Of a DNA stretch of 56,788 nucleotides, positions 25,963 through 34,443 are shown piece after piece (position 1 is the first letter of the stretch; the number at the start of each line of letters is the position of its first letter). The notes beneath the pieces are model-generated. The model had not been told where the DNA came from. It saw only the letters and a program-made list of their open reading frames with translations, and searched no databases. The position numbers and the translations under genes were made by a program. Source of the stretch: an uncultured Opitutales bacterium (GTDB taxonomy: Bacteria > Verrucomicrobiota > Verrucomicrobiia > Opitutales > Intestinicryptomonadaceae); the NCBI GenBank assembly GCA_900545705.1, contig URAK01000013.1, forward strand, positions 1-56,788, in the 5' to 3' direction.

Positions 25963-27570
25963 CTACCTTCTGCGCCTTTTTGCAACCGCAACTAAAAGCG
26001 CAAGCGCGCCGAATATCGCGGCCCAAGTGGCGGGCTCGGGAACAACCGTAAGACCTATCTGGATTGTCGTCAGTCCGGATTCCAGATTCTCTATGAAGCT
26101 GATTTTCCCGTCGATTCCGTCCTGCGTCTTTACGATTATATCGTCGGCTACTATATTGGAATCAGAAGTCTTAAATTCCATCAAGTCTCGCTCAAGAATT
26201 TCGGCTCCTAAGACATTGAGATATGCCTCCAAGTCGGACTTTGTAATATTTATGTCAAATACCAATTCCGAAGAACCGGGCGTGCAAGTGACTCCATTGT
26301 TGATTTTTATAAAGTCATACTCCTCTTCGAGAATATCGAAAACTATAGTTCCTTTGTAAAACGACATCGTATCAAACACAACCTTCCCAACTTCGCTTCC
26401 AAGGCTTATGCCTGTCGCGCTGAAAACCGCGTCCGCCGAATTGCCTGTATAGGAAGCTAAATATAGGTCGTTGCCCTTCATGCCTTCATACATTCCTATA
26501 TCCATTCTGCCTGCACTTATTTCAACATTGTTTATATTGTTGTCGGTAACTGTATAGAGGTTTGGCCAACCGGTCCCACCTTTGTAAAAGCGCAATATTT
26601 GCCTTCCGTTCTTGGCGTCGTTTGCCATCATTGTGAAATTCAACTTGGCCTCGTAATTGGGGTCACTGCGGTAAGTGCCTTCAAATTCGTAGGATTTTGA
26701 ATTTTTAAATAAAATCGTAGCTTCTGCAGGAGCACGGCTTGTAATATACAAACTTCCCTTGCTTATGCCGTTGCCGTCGGCATCGCCCAGCCCACCTATC
26801 TCGCGCATTACACTTGGGGTCGCAGCATGCTCTCTATCAAAAACAGCCCATGAGCCGGTTCCGTTTAGGTCTATAACGCCGTCAACTGTAAAATTTACAT
26901 TCGCATTTGAAAGTACCGCCCCGGTAATATTCCCCGAATTTGCAAATACAACATTACCTTTTATGTGGACGTCACCGAATCTGTCGTCGTACCCGTCCTG
27001 AATTCTTACGCCGAACCATGCGCCTGTACCGTTTTTATCGGTCGATATATTCCAATCTCCACCTACGTTAATTTTTGAATTTTCCCATAAAATTATTTGT
27101 GCCGTCTTTTGAACGTTTGTCGCGTTGGATACCGCTTTTATATGCAAGTTCCAATCTTCCGCTATATTCAAAGATGCAGATCCTCCCATAGTCAGAAAAT
27201 TACCCCTCCAATCATTATTAAAATCCAAGAGGGACTGGTTCAGATTGCGCCAATTTAATATGCTTTCAAGTTTCCCCGTCACCATGGTCTCTTCGGTTCC
27301 ATGAGTTGTCACGTTGGCGTCGTACTGGACGCCCATGTCTGTAAACGACCCTTCAAAAGGAACGGTTTTATCGGCGTCTGTGCACCAGTTTGTCACCCTG
27401 TTTAGGTGCGATGTTTCCGTGCTAGTCGGGGTTTTAAAATATATTTGGCTGACTTCCTGCCCGTATGAAGCGTAGCCGAAAGTTATTGCGCTAAATAAAG
27501 CAGCGCACCTTGCAAGGGATGAATATAAATTGCACTTTGGGTTAAGTAGATCTTTTTTAGTTATAGCCAT
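25963..27570 (-). CDS. PEP-CTERM surface protein, beta-helix-like (paralogue 1)
   Basis: 535 residues. The N-terminal signal region lies at about 20-38 (LARCAALFSAITFGYASYG). The long middle is Gly/Asn/Thr-rich, with alternating hydrophobic residues and motifs such as NVGGDWNIST and NVNFTVDGVIDLNG, typical of right-handed beta-helix or autotransporter-passenger-like proteins. The C-terminus is a complete PEP-CTERM sorting signal: VPEPATWAAIFGALALLVA, then a KRRRR tail. PEP-CTERM proteins are processed by an exosortase in bacteria that make exopolysaccharide; no exosortase gene is in the window. AAAGGA lies seven bases before the start. The gene at 27890 is a diverged paralogue with the same layout. 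Confidence 0.88.
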   Translation of the reverse strand: MAITKKDLLNPKCNLYSSLARCAALFSAITFGYASYGQEVSQIYFKTPTSTETSHLNRVTNWCTDADKTVPFEGSFTDMGVQYDANVTTHGTEETMVTGKLESILNWRNLNQSLLDFNNDWRGNFLTMGGSASLNIAEDWNLHIKAVSNATNVQKTAQIILWENSKINVGGDWNISTDKNGTGAWFGVRIQDGYDDRFGDVHIKGNVVFANSGNITGAVLSNANVNFTVDGVIDLNGTGSWAVFDREHAATPSVMREIGGLGDADGNGISKGSLYITSRAPAEATILFKNSKSYEFEGTYRSDPNYEAKLNFTMMANDAKNGRQILRFYKGGTGWPNLYTVTDNNINNVEISAGRMDIGMYEGMKGNDLYLASYTGNSADAVFSATGISLGSEVGKVVFDTMSFYKGTIVFDILEEEYDFIKINNGVTCTPGSSELVFDINITKSDLEAYLNVLGAEILERDLMEFKTSDSNIVADDIIVKTQDGIDGKISFIENLESGLTTIQIGLTVVPEPATWAAIFGALALLVAVAKRRRR

Positions 27571-27889
27571 TGTACGTTCCTTTCTAAGTTAGAGGTTTTC
27601 TATTTCATAAAAATCACCACTATTTTTTTCAAGGGAAAAAAATAAGACTTTTTTATCGAACAGTTAAAACCTTTGCACACTCTCCACATCTTGCATACCA
27701 ATTCGCATAATTTCTTATTGCCGTATCCCCCTCACAAGGCACTACTTTTAGGAACAAAAAACTTTGACCATTTCTTCCGATATAATAACCCCACCCTCCA
27801 AACGCCTATACAAGGCGCGCTCCGTACAAAAAATTACTGTAAAAAAAAGGCGGCCCGCAACGAGCCGCCATAAATCCCAAAAAATGTTT
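27571..27889. other. Intergenic region between the two PEP-CTERM genes
   Basis: 319 bases. It holds the terminator of the 27890-29284 gene near 27840-27870 and, by position, the promoter of the 25963-27570 gene. The middle is AT-rich, with no open frame I would call a gene. Confidence 0.5.
27839..27870 (-). terminator. Terminator of the second PEP-CTERM gene
   Basis: A perfect GGCGGC/GCCGCC stem (27849-27854 with 27864-27869, 9-base loop) followed on the minus strand by eight T. It lies 20 bases past the stop at 27890. Confidence 0.85.
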
Positions 27890-29284
27890 CTATTTTGCGC
27901 GCCGCCTATAAAACGCCGAAACCGCCAATGCCATAATCCCCAAAAATGCCGCTACTTCCGCCGGCTCTGGAATTGTGTACATTATGCTGCCCGGCCCGCC
28001 TGCCTCGCCAACGATAGAAAATTCTCCGCCGAGCGCGTTGCCGTTAATGTCGTACGCAACAAACATTTCTTCAACAGGCACTGGGATATCTATATAGTCG
28101 TATGTAAGCACCGTAAGCCCGTTTGCCGAGATATCTTCCGGGTTAAATACTATATTTAGTTTCTCCACTCCTATAATAAGACCCCCCACCGCAATGGTCT
28201 TGCCGAATAGCAATTCTCCACCGTCTATCGTTAGAGTCCCAACTTTCTCGTCAGATGAAAAGCCGAGCCTTCCGCCGCTCATTGAAATATTCCCGACAGC
28301 AAGCTCTGTATTTATAATGAAGTCTCCCTTCATTACACTTATCGACGAAATTGTTGCGTCTTCTTTTGCATAAGGCGAGTTTTCTATGCCGTGCGCCGCA
28401 GTGTTTGAAGCCTTGTATATGGAAATGGACTGCCTTCCGTCGGCGTTCATTTCAAAGCTCAAATCAGACGACACTCCGGGAGCGTTTGCAAACACTCCCT
28501 TGAAATCTCCGCCCTTAAAAGTTCCGTCGGCGGCATTTTGGAATACAAATCTCTCGGCGACATTTATGCCGGCGGTAAATAGTACGGCCTTGTCGGACGA
28601 GAGCCCTCCGAGGTTTGCCGTAAAGGTGGAGTATGGTGCAATGTCTGTATTAAAATTTTCGCGCACGTTGAAAACGTGGTAGCCTGAATTTCCGGAATGG
28701 GTGAAAGACAGAGCCCCACCGACAGTGAGCGAATATGCGATTCTGTTTTCGGAGCTTACATTGCTTACTATTGTGTGCAAATATCCTCCGGTATTTATAT
28801 TCATATCCCCTCCGACGTTGAGGAAATCCTTTCCGCTTCCCGTGCCGAGAGCGAATCTGACTCCTTTTACGATTGTGCCGTCCGAGGATAGCTGCTGGGT
28901 GACGTCTATATCGTAGTTTCCGGAAACTTTAATGCCCTCGTTCGTATTGACGTGGTACTCCGTCCGATACGAATTTACGATGCCTGCAATGGCGGTGCTC
29001 GTATTCATAGAAGCACGCGCAATATTCGGTTCCCAATGGTTTTTAGTCGCCTTATCGAATATGAGAATATTGTTGGCCAAATCCATTTTCTCGGGGGGCG
29101 TCCATTCTGTGGGAGAGACACTCCAATTATTGGCTTGTGTCACATTCAAGTCGGAAGAAGCGTTCCCGCCGCTCCAATATAAATTTACCGTTTCCGGGAA
29201 GGCGTCGGTCGTAGCCAGAAATAAGGCTGGAATGCATAAACTTGCCAATCGGCAATTTATTTTTTTATTAAGACTCTTCATCAT
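27890..29284 (-). CDS. PEP-CTERM surface protein, beta-helix-like (paralogue 2)
   Basis: 464 residues. A signal peptide covers about residues 8-30 (LASLCIPALFLATTDAFP). Shortly after it comes NLYWSGGNASSDLNVTQANNW, split here over residues 34-55, a start seen in many verrucomicrobial autotransporter-like proteins. The middle is a low-charge beta-rich repeat region (NVGGDMNINTGGYL, SMSGGRLGFSSDEKVGTL). The C-terminal sorting signal is IPEPAEVAAFLGIMALAV followed by YRRRAK. It shares layout and short motifs with the 25963-27570 protein but is shorter and has its own terminator. It is likely anchored or exported at the cell surface; ligand and role are unknown. Confidence 0.86.
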   Translation of the reverse strand: MMKSLNKKINCRLASLCIPALFLATTDAFPETVNLYWSGGNASSDLNVTQANNWSVSPTEWTPPEKMDLANNILIFDKATKNHWEPNIARASMNTSTAIAGIVNSYRTEYHVNTNEGIKVSGNYDIDVTQQLSSDGTIVKGVRFALGTGSGKDFLNVGGDMNINTGGYLHTIVSNVSSENRIAYSLTVGGALSFTHSGNSGYHVFNVRENFNTDIAPYSTFTANLGGLSSDKAVLFTAGINVAERFVFQNAADGTFKGGDFKGVFANAPGVSSDLSFEMNADGRQSISIYKASNTAAHGIENSPYAKEDATISSISVMKGDFIINTELAVGNISMSGGRLGFSSDEKVGTLTIDGGELLFGKTIAVGGLIIGVEKLNIVFNPEDISANGLTVLTYDYIDIPVPVEEMFVAYDINGNALGGEFSIVGEAGGPGSIMYTIPEPAEVAAFLGIMALAVSAFYRRRAK

Positions 29285-29573
29285 CTAAATATATACTTTT
29301 CTAAAAAGACATTGTCAAGCCAACACTTAAAAGGACCTTACACAACAGAAATTGTATAAAAAACGCTTATATTGGAAAGTACCCCCAACCTCCCCCCGAA
29401 TAAAAATCTTATGCTCATTGGAAGCGCAAACTCAATTTTTTACGCCCCCCACGCCGCCAAAAAAAATCCGCATTTTGCTTTGCAAATAATGCAAAACCCA
29501 AAAATTCTTCAATCCCACCAGAAATAGAATGATGCAATTCTGCCCAAAGCCGAGCACCGTCCGCGCGCAAAAA

Positions 29574-31964
29574 TTATCGGTCAATCCAAATGCCGAGCGA
29601 CACCGGCGGCATTTTCAAAATTCCGTCATTGCCGGATTCCAATTTGAAAGACTCGATACCACACTCGCTAAAAGTGTCGATATCGGCTATCTGCCTAAAT
29701 CCGCAAAAACATTTTGGGACGGGAAGCTCCGCTTCGGAAGAAGCGGGGTTGAATGCCGCAAATATGCGCGGGGCGTCAATGGAGAAATCCGCGTTAAAAA
29801 GAACGCCGGCTTCCGCTCCGCCGCCAGAGAAAAATTCAAAAAATGAATCGCACGGAGCCTTCGACAGCCTAAGGGCGCGCGCGCAGTCCGAGAGGCGGAA
29901 CTTTGAGAGCGCCCTAAGCCATCTTCCCTCGCCCGGGAAGCGCAGACCCCGGCGGTAGTCGAGCATATTGGCCGCCCCGTTTTTATACGTGTTGTTGAGC
30001 CCGCCTTTTGTCCTTACAAGGTCGAACCCCTCCGCCGCCATCGGAATTCCTATCGAAAGAAAGACGAGCGCGTACGCGAGCTTATACCGTCTCAAATCCT
30101 CACGCGAAGGATTTTCTGGGGAACTTGAAAGCCTGTCGAGCAAGCACATATCGTCGTGGCTCTCGAGATAGTTTACCGTCTGCGCAGGGAACCTCGCATA
30201 TCCTCCGCGCGAGCCTGAAATAAAATATTTAAAACCTTCAAAATTTCCGTTCCCGAGCGCGTACGAGCGCATAAACTCCCTGAAGCCGTCATTCCAAGAG
30301 GCGTACCCCGTGGCGCTTAGAGCGCCTCCTATGTGCCCGCGGAAGCTCCAAGGCTCGGCTATCAAGACGGCGGAGGGCTTTATCTTTTTCACGAAAGTTT
30401 CAATCTCTTTCAGCACCCCGAAGCCCAGAAGCTCGGCGAGGTCAAATCTGAAACCGTCCGCCCCGTATTTCTCCAACAGAGCTCTCAGGCTGTCAGTTAT
30501 CAGCCTAAGCGCCATCGGGGACTTCGCCCGAATGTCGTTTCCGCAGCCGCTAAAATTCATTAAACTTCCGTCGGAAGAAGTCTCAAAATAATAACCCTCG
30601 TCTATGAGCGAAAGATAATTAGGCTCCCCGTAATGGTTGTAGACAACATCGAAAATCACGGCGATTCCAGCATCGTGGAAGGCCTTTACAACCTCAGCGA
30701 GCTCGCTGTTCTGCGAGGCTCCCTGTGGATCCGACGCATAGCTGCTCGACGGCGCGAACCACCCAACAGGCATATAACCCCATTCGTAGTCTGCCCTGTT
30801 TTGCGCGGTGAACTCCTGCACGGGCTGAAGCTCCACGCAATTAACACCCGCCCTTCTAATATAGCAGCCGGGGGATTTCAGCCATTTTGCAAGCCCCGCA
30901 AAAGTCAGACGCTCATCATCAGACAAGTCCGCCGACGCCTTTGCGAGAACGTCGCGCAAATGTATTTCCATAATGGATAAATCGTGCCATTTCGGCGGAT
31001 TGAAATGCTTTGGAGCGTCCGGAATGCAGTCGTAATATTTTACGATTCCCGCGCCCGACGAAGTTTCAAAGGCGTTTGCGTATGGATCGACGATATTTGC
31101 CCGCACGTCAAAATGCGCGGTAGGAAGCCCGTTGTCGCCGTCTATATGCCAAACATACCTGTCGCCTTCGAGGTCAACTGCCGACTGTGCAACCCACACC
31201 GCCCCGTCGTCCGACTTTGCCTCTATCAGAAAGCTGTTCTCGCTGCCCTTCGCCCAATGCCTTACATACGCGGCCTTTGCCCGCGGCGCAAATATCGAAA
31301 ACTCCGTGCCGCCGTCGCGCCGGTAGGCGCCAAGCCTTTTTGAGGAATACACCGTGCGAAGCAGCTCGGCGGCCTCAACCCTCATGTCTATTCTCATCTG
31401 CGGGATTTTAACCCTGATTTCCCGCGTGGGGTCGCAAGCGCCGTTGAATTTTAGGACAAGTATATTGCGGCCGGTCCTGTCGAGGCTGAAACGAAAATTC
31501 CTGTTGCCGTGCGAATCTACAACCGCATTCGGAGACGACGACGGGGGTTCGGCCCATTTGCCGGAATCCGACGCGAATTTAAAAAATCCGAATCTGTGGT
31601 CGAGCTTAAGGTCTTTTATTGGGACTTTAAGCTCTCTCCGCCTGCCGTCGGAATGCGGGACAGTCTTCCAGGCGGAGTTTCCGATTGCAGCTTCCCAACC
31701 GTTGAATGAACCACACACATACCAGTCGGTATCCTTGGACACTCCGGCGTCGATTGACTCGGGGTAAAACTCAAAACTTATTATGCCATCGTCTATATAG
31801 TACGAAGAATACTTTGCGAATTCCTCAATTTTAGGCCTCGCCACTTCATAGTTGAGCCCCTCAGCCCCGGATATGAGAATCTCTGGAAGCACACGCGGAA
31901 TATCGCGCGAGAATGCAAGCACCATTTCGTCGGCTTTTCGCCACCATGCCTTTACTGTCGACAT
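29574..31964 (-). CDS. Cytoplasmic pullulanase-type GH13 enzyme
   Basis: 796 residues, no signal peptide. Two N-terminal beta modules come first (about 35-150 with WYVCGSFNGWEAA, and a CBM48-like module about 200-300 with GGTEFSIFAPRAKAAYV). The GH13 barrel follows, in the order of pullulanases and glycogen debranching enzymes: IMEIHLRDV, VELQPVQEF, DVVYNHYGE (region I), GFRFDLAELL with the nucleophile Asp (II), LIAEPW with the acid/base Glu (III) and NYLESHDD (IV). The YNHYGE and E-P-W forms point to alpha-1,6 debranching of glycogen or branched dextrins. Exact specificity is inferred. Its stop is 290 bases from the second PEP-CTERM gene and its start is 8 bases from the stop of the FtsB-like gene, so these two may be co-transcribed. 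Confidence 0.88.
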   Translation of the reverse strand: MSTVKAWWRKADEMVLAFSRDIPRVLPEILISGAEGLNYEVARPKIEEFAKYSSYYIDDGIISFEFYPESIDAGVSKDTDWYVCGSFNGWEAAIGNSAWKTVPHSDGRRRELKVPIKDLKLDHRFGFFKFASDSGKWAEPPSSSPNAVVDSHGNRNFRFSLDRTGRNILVLKFNGACDPTREIRVKIPQMRIDMRVEAAELLRTVYSSKRLGAYRRDGGTEFSIFAPRAKAAYVRHWAKGSENSFLIEAKSDDGAVWVAQSAVDLEGDRYVWHIDGDNGLPTAHFDVRANIVDPYANAFETSSGAGIVKYYDCIPDAPKHFNPPKWHDLSIMEIHLRDVLAKASADLSDDERLTFAGLAKWLKSPGCYIRRAGVNCVELQPVQEFTAQNRADYEWGYMPVGWFAPSSSYASDPQGASQNSELAEVVKAFHDAGIAVIFDVVYNHYGEPNYLSLIDEGYYFETSSDGSLMNFSGCGNDIRAKSPMALRLITDSLRALLEKYGADGFRFDLAELLGFGVLKEIETFVKKIKPSAVLIAEPWSFRGHIGGALSATGYASWNDGFREFMRSYALGNGNFEGFKYFISGSRGGYARFPAQTVNYLESHDDMCLLDRLSSSPENPSREDLRRYKLAYALVFLSIGIPMAAEGFDLVRTKGGLNNTYKNGAANMLDYRRGLRFPGEGRWLRALSKFRLSDCARALRLSKAPCDSFFEFFSGGGAEAGVLFNADFSIDAPRIFAAFNPASSEAELPVPKCFCGFRQIADIDTFSECGIESFKLESGNDGILKMPPVSLGIWIDR

Positions 31965-31971
31965 AATAAAA

Positions 31972-32664
31972 TTATATATTGCGGAATATTATTGGTTTTG
32001 TGCCGGACGGCATTTTTATGCCACCTTCCCGACGCGCCTTGGCCGGCGGGCGTTTTTCGGCCTTATCCGCGACTTCCCCGCCGGATTTACTTTCCGTACG
32101 CTCCGCCTGAGGGGTAATTTCAGAAGCGGAGCCGCCCCCTGCCGCGACGGTCTCGGTGACGGAAGGCTCGGCTTCTTCGCCTGCTTCATCGGCTTCCCTT
32201 GTTTCATCGCCTTCGCCGTCCGAATCTTTAAGACTTAAAAATATTCGCTCAAAAAGAGTCTTTCGCAAATCGGAAGCTCCGTCGCGCTCGGCTTTCTGCT
32301 CCGCCGACATCTCAGGTTCTCCGGCTTCCAAAATAGGAGCGCTGGACTCCTCAGAATCCGCTGCGGTGGGGGTTGAATCCTCAAACCTAAATACAATTTC
32401 GTCAGGACGCGCCAATCCGAGCTTCTCGCGGATTTTACGCGCGGCAAAGTCGTCGTCATACAAGAGCCTGTTAAAATATTCCTCCTTGTATGCCTTTTCG
32501 TCGGACAAATTTTGCTTTTGCTCCGCGAGCCTTTGCCTGCTCAGCTCAAGCTCCGTATTTTCCTCGCGCATATTTCGCCAGCCCACATACGATACCGCCG
32601 CCGAAAACGCTACCAGCGCGCCCAGCATGAGTATTACGAGTCTGTAAACCGCTTTTATGCCCAT
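31972..32664 (-). CDS. FtsB/DivIC-like division protein with long acidic tail
   Basis: About 230 residues from the ATG at 32664, chosen because it directly precedes the membrane helix (VYRLVILMLGALVAFSAAVSY). A coiled coil follows (about 35-70, rich in Glu, Lys and Gln), then the FtsB-like segment DDFAARKIREKLGLARPDEIVF. That layout is of septum-formation initiators, which bridge FtsL and FtsQ. FtsB is normally about 100 residues. Here roughly 130 extra residues of acidic, Ala/Glu/Ser-rich, probably disordered sequence follow, ending in a basic stretch. It is divergent from ruvC. Confidence 0.8.
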   Translation of the reverse strand: MGIKAVYRLVILMLGALVAFSAAVSYVGWRNMREENTELELSRQRLAEQKQNLSDEKAYKEEYFNRLLYDDDFAARKIREKLGLARPDEIVFRFEDSTPTAADSEESSAPILEAGEPEMSAEQKAERDGASDLRKTLFERIFLSLKDSDGEGDETREADEAGEEAEPSVTETVAAGGGSASEITPQAERTESKSGGEVADKAEKRPPAKARREGGIKMPSGTKPIIFRNI

Positions 32665-32895
32665 ACCTATATAATCGCATTGCGGGCCGCTTCTGTAAAG
32701 ACAAAACGCCAAGCCCTACCGCCCATGTACACAAAAAAACGGGTACGTTGTTTTTTCCCCACAAAGCTCCCTTTGCCCGCGCGCCACGCTCCCCCCATGA
32801 TCACGAAAAAATACGCTATGCGGCGTATTCGCTTGCAACGCCGCTTAAAAATAAAAAAATAGCATGAAACTTTTTTGAAAGTGCGAGCTTAAAAA

Positions 32896-33558
32896 ATGGC
32901 AAAATCTTCGAGACAACTCTGGACCGCGCAAATACTTGAAGGAAGTTCGGCGAAATCCCGCAGCAAGGGCGGGACATGGACGTCCGAGGCAGCCGGCGCA
33001 GTCTCAGCGCGCAGTTCGGCATACATGCGCAGGAAAATCGACGCCGCCGCGCATGCTATCGGCGGCGAGCAAATTTGCGGAATGGTCTTGGGGATAGACC
33101 CGAGCTTGCGCGGGACGGGCCTTGCCGTCATAGAGGCGCTCGGCGGCGGCAAGATGCGCTATGTGGAATCCGAAACAGTGCGCAACCACCCGTCGCTTTC
33201 AATGGCAGAGTGCATCGCCGCAATTTTTGAAAGGACACTCAGAATGATAGACCTCCATTCCCCGGACTGGGTCTCGATAGAGCAGAGCGTCTACGTCCAA
33301 AACTTCAAGACAGCCATGATTCTCGGCTCGGCAAGGGGAGCTGCGATAGCGGCGGCGGCGCACAGGAGGAGGGAAGTTTACGAATACCCACCGCTGCGCA
33401 TAAAACAGGCGGTAATCGGCTACGGAAGGGCGAGCAAAGAGCAAGTCGGCAGATCAGTAATGGCCTTTCTGCAAATGCAAAACATTCTCCCGCCGGACGA
33501 GTCCGACGCAAGCGCTGCCGCAATAACCCATATATTCACCCACAAAATACGCGTATGA
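32896..33558 (+). CDS. ruvC: Holliday junction resolvase RuvC
   Basis: 220 residues. RuvC cleaves Holliday junctions in recombination. The catalytic acids are visible: Asp68 in MVLGIDPS, Glu in VSIEQSVY, and the C-terminal pair in DESDASAAA. KTAMILGSARGA and KQAVIGYGRASKEQV are family segments. Canonical RuvC begins about five residues before the first Asp, so here about 62 N-terminal residues (Ser/Ala/Gly/Lys-rich) are extra if the first ATG is used; Met63 is the alternative start. The stop overlaps the next gene's start by four bases (ATGA). ruvA and ruvB are not in the window. Confidence 0.94.
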   Translation: MAKSSRQLWTAQILEGSSAKSRSKGGTWTSEAAGAVSARSSAYMRRKIDAAAHAIGGEQICGMVLGIDPSLRGTGLAVIEALGGGKMRYVESETVRNHPSLSMAECIAAIFERTLRMIDLHSPDWVSIEQSVYVQNFKTAMILGSARGAAIAAAAHRRREVYEYPPLRIKQAVIGYGRASKEQVGRSVMAFLQMQNILPPDESDASAAAITHIFTHKIRV

Positions 33559-34418
33559 ACAAATCCATAATTGCAATGGCGGCCGGCATGGGAAGCCGTT
33601 TCGGAGGCCTAAAACAAGCCGCAAAATTCGGGCCTGAAAACAAGACGATGCTCGACTTCGCATTGGAAGACGCCCTCGCCGCCGGATTTACAAAAGCGGT
33701 ATTTGTCATACGCCGCGACATCGAAAAATTTTTCAGGGAATGCGTCTCCGGAAAATACGAGAACAAAACGGACGTCCGCTATGTTTTTCAGGACGAATCG
33801 GGCCAGCCGCTACCCGAGGGCAGAACAAAGCCGTGGGGCACGGGGCATGCGGTGCTCGCTTGCATAGACGAAATTTCGGAGCCGTTTCTGGCGATAAATG
33901 CAGACGACTATTACGGGTCGGGCGTTTACGGGCAGGCCGCCGAATTTTTGCAGTCGCCCAATCCGCGCAGCTACGCGCTCGCCGGATACAGGCTAAAGAA
34001 TACGCTTTCGAAGAACGGCGGGGTTTCGCGCGGGATATGCGCTGTTGACGGAAACCTGAAATTAATATCAATTTGCGAGCACACAGGGTTGTCTGGCAAG
34101 ACGTCGGCCGACGGTAAAAACTTTGTTGAGGACGCCGAAGGCGCGAGATTTTCCGGCGACGAATTTACTTCGCTGAACTTCTGGGCATTCCCAAAAGAAT
34201 TTATGGAAAGGCTCGGAATCGGCTTCGACAAATTTCTATCGAAAAATTCGCGTGACGCAAAGGCTGAATACTACCTTCCCAAAGCCGTGGACGACGCCGT
34301 TGCGGAGAAATTCGCCGAAGTCTCCGTGATGCCCACCCCCGAGCGATGGCAGGGCGTAACGTATAAAGAGGACATGGAAACCGTCCGCGAATTTTTAGAA
34401 TCCGAAGGCAGAATATAA
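33555..34418 (+). CDS. Sugar-phosphate nucleotidyltransferase-like protein
   Basis: 287 residues. The N-terminus AMAAGMGSRFGGLKQ is the nucleotide-binding loop of the NTP-transferase (RmlA/GlmU-like) fold. KPWGTGHAVLAC and FLAINADDYYG supply the nucleobase loop and the metal-binding Asp. It should couple NTP to a sugar phosphate or similar phosphate, but the substrate is not evident. The sequence is closer to the family of uncharacterised nucleotidyltransferases than to GlgC or GalU. It overlaps ruvC by four bases and is followed 25 bases later by a secreted protein gene. Confidence 0.85.
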   Translation: MNKSIIAMAAGMGSRFGGLKQAAKFGPENKTMLDFALEDALAAGFTKAVFVIRRDIEKFFRECVSGKYENKTDVRYVFQDESGQPLPEGRTKPWGTGHAVLACIDEISEPFLAINADDYYGSGVYGQAAEFLQSPNPRSYALAGYRLKNTLSKNGGVSRGICAVDGNLKLISICEHTGLSGKTSADGKNFVEDAEGARFSGDEFTSLNFWAFPKEFMERLGIGFDKFLSKNSRDAKAEYYLPKAVDDAVAEKFAEVSVMPTPERWQGVTYKEDMETVREFLESEGRI

Positions 34419-34443
34419 ATAAACCCCACATCTCCCACCAACG

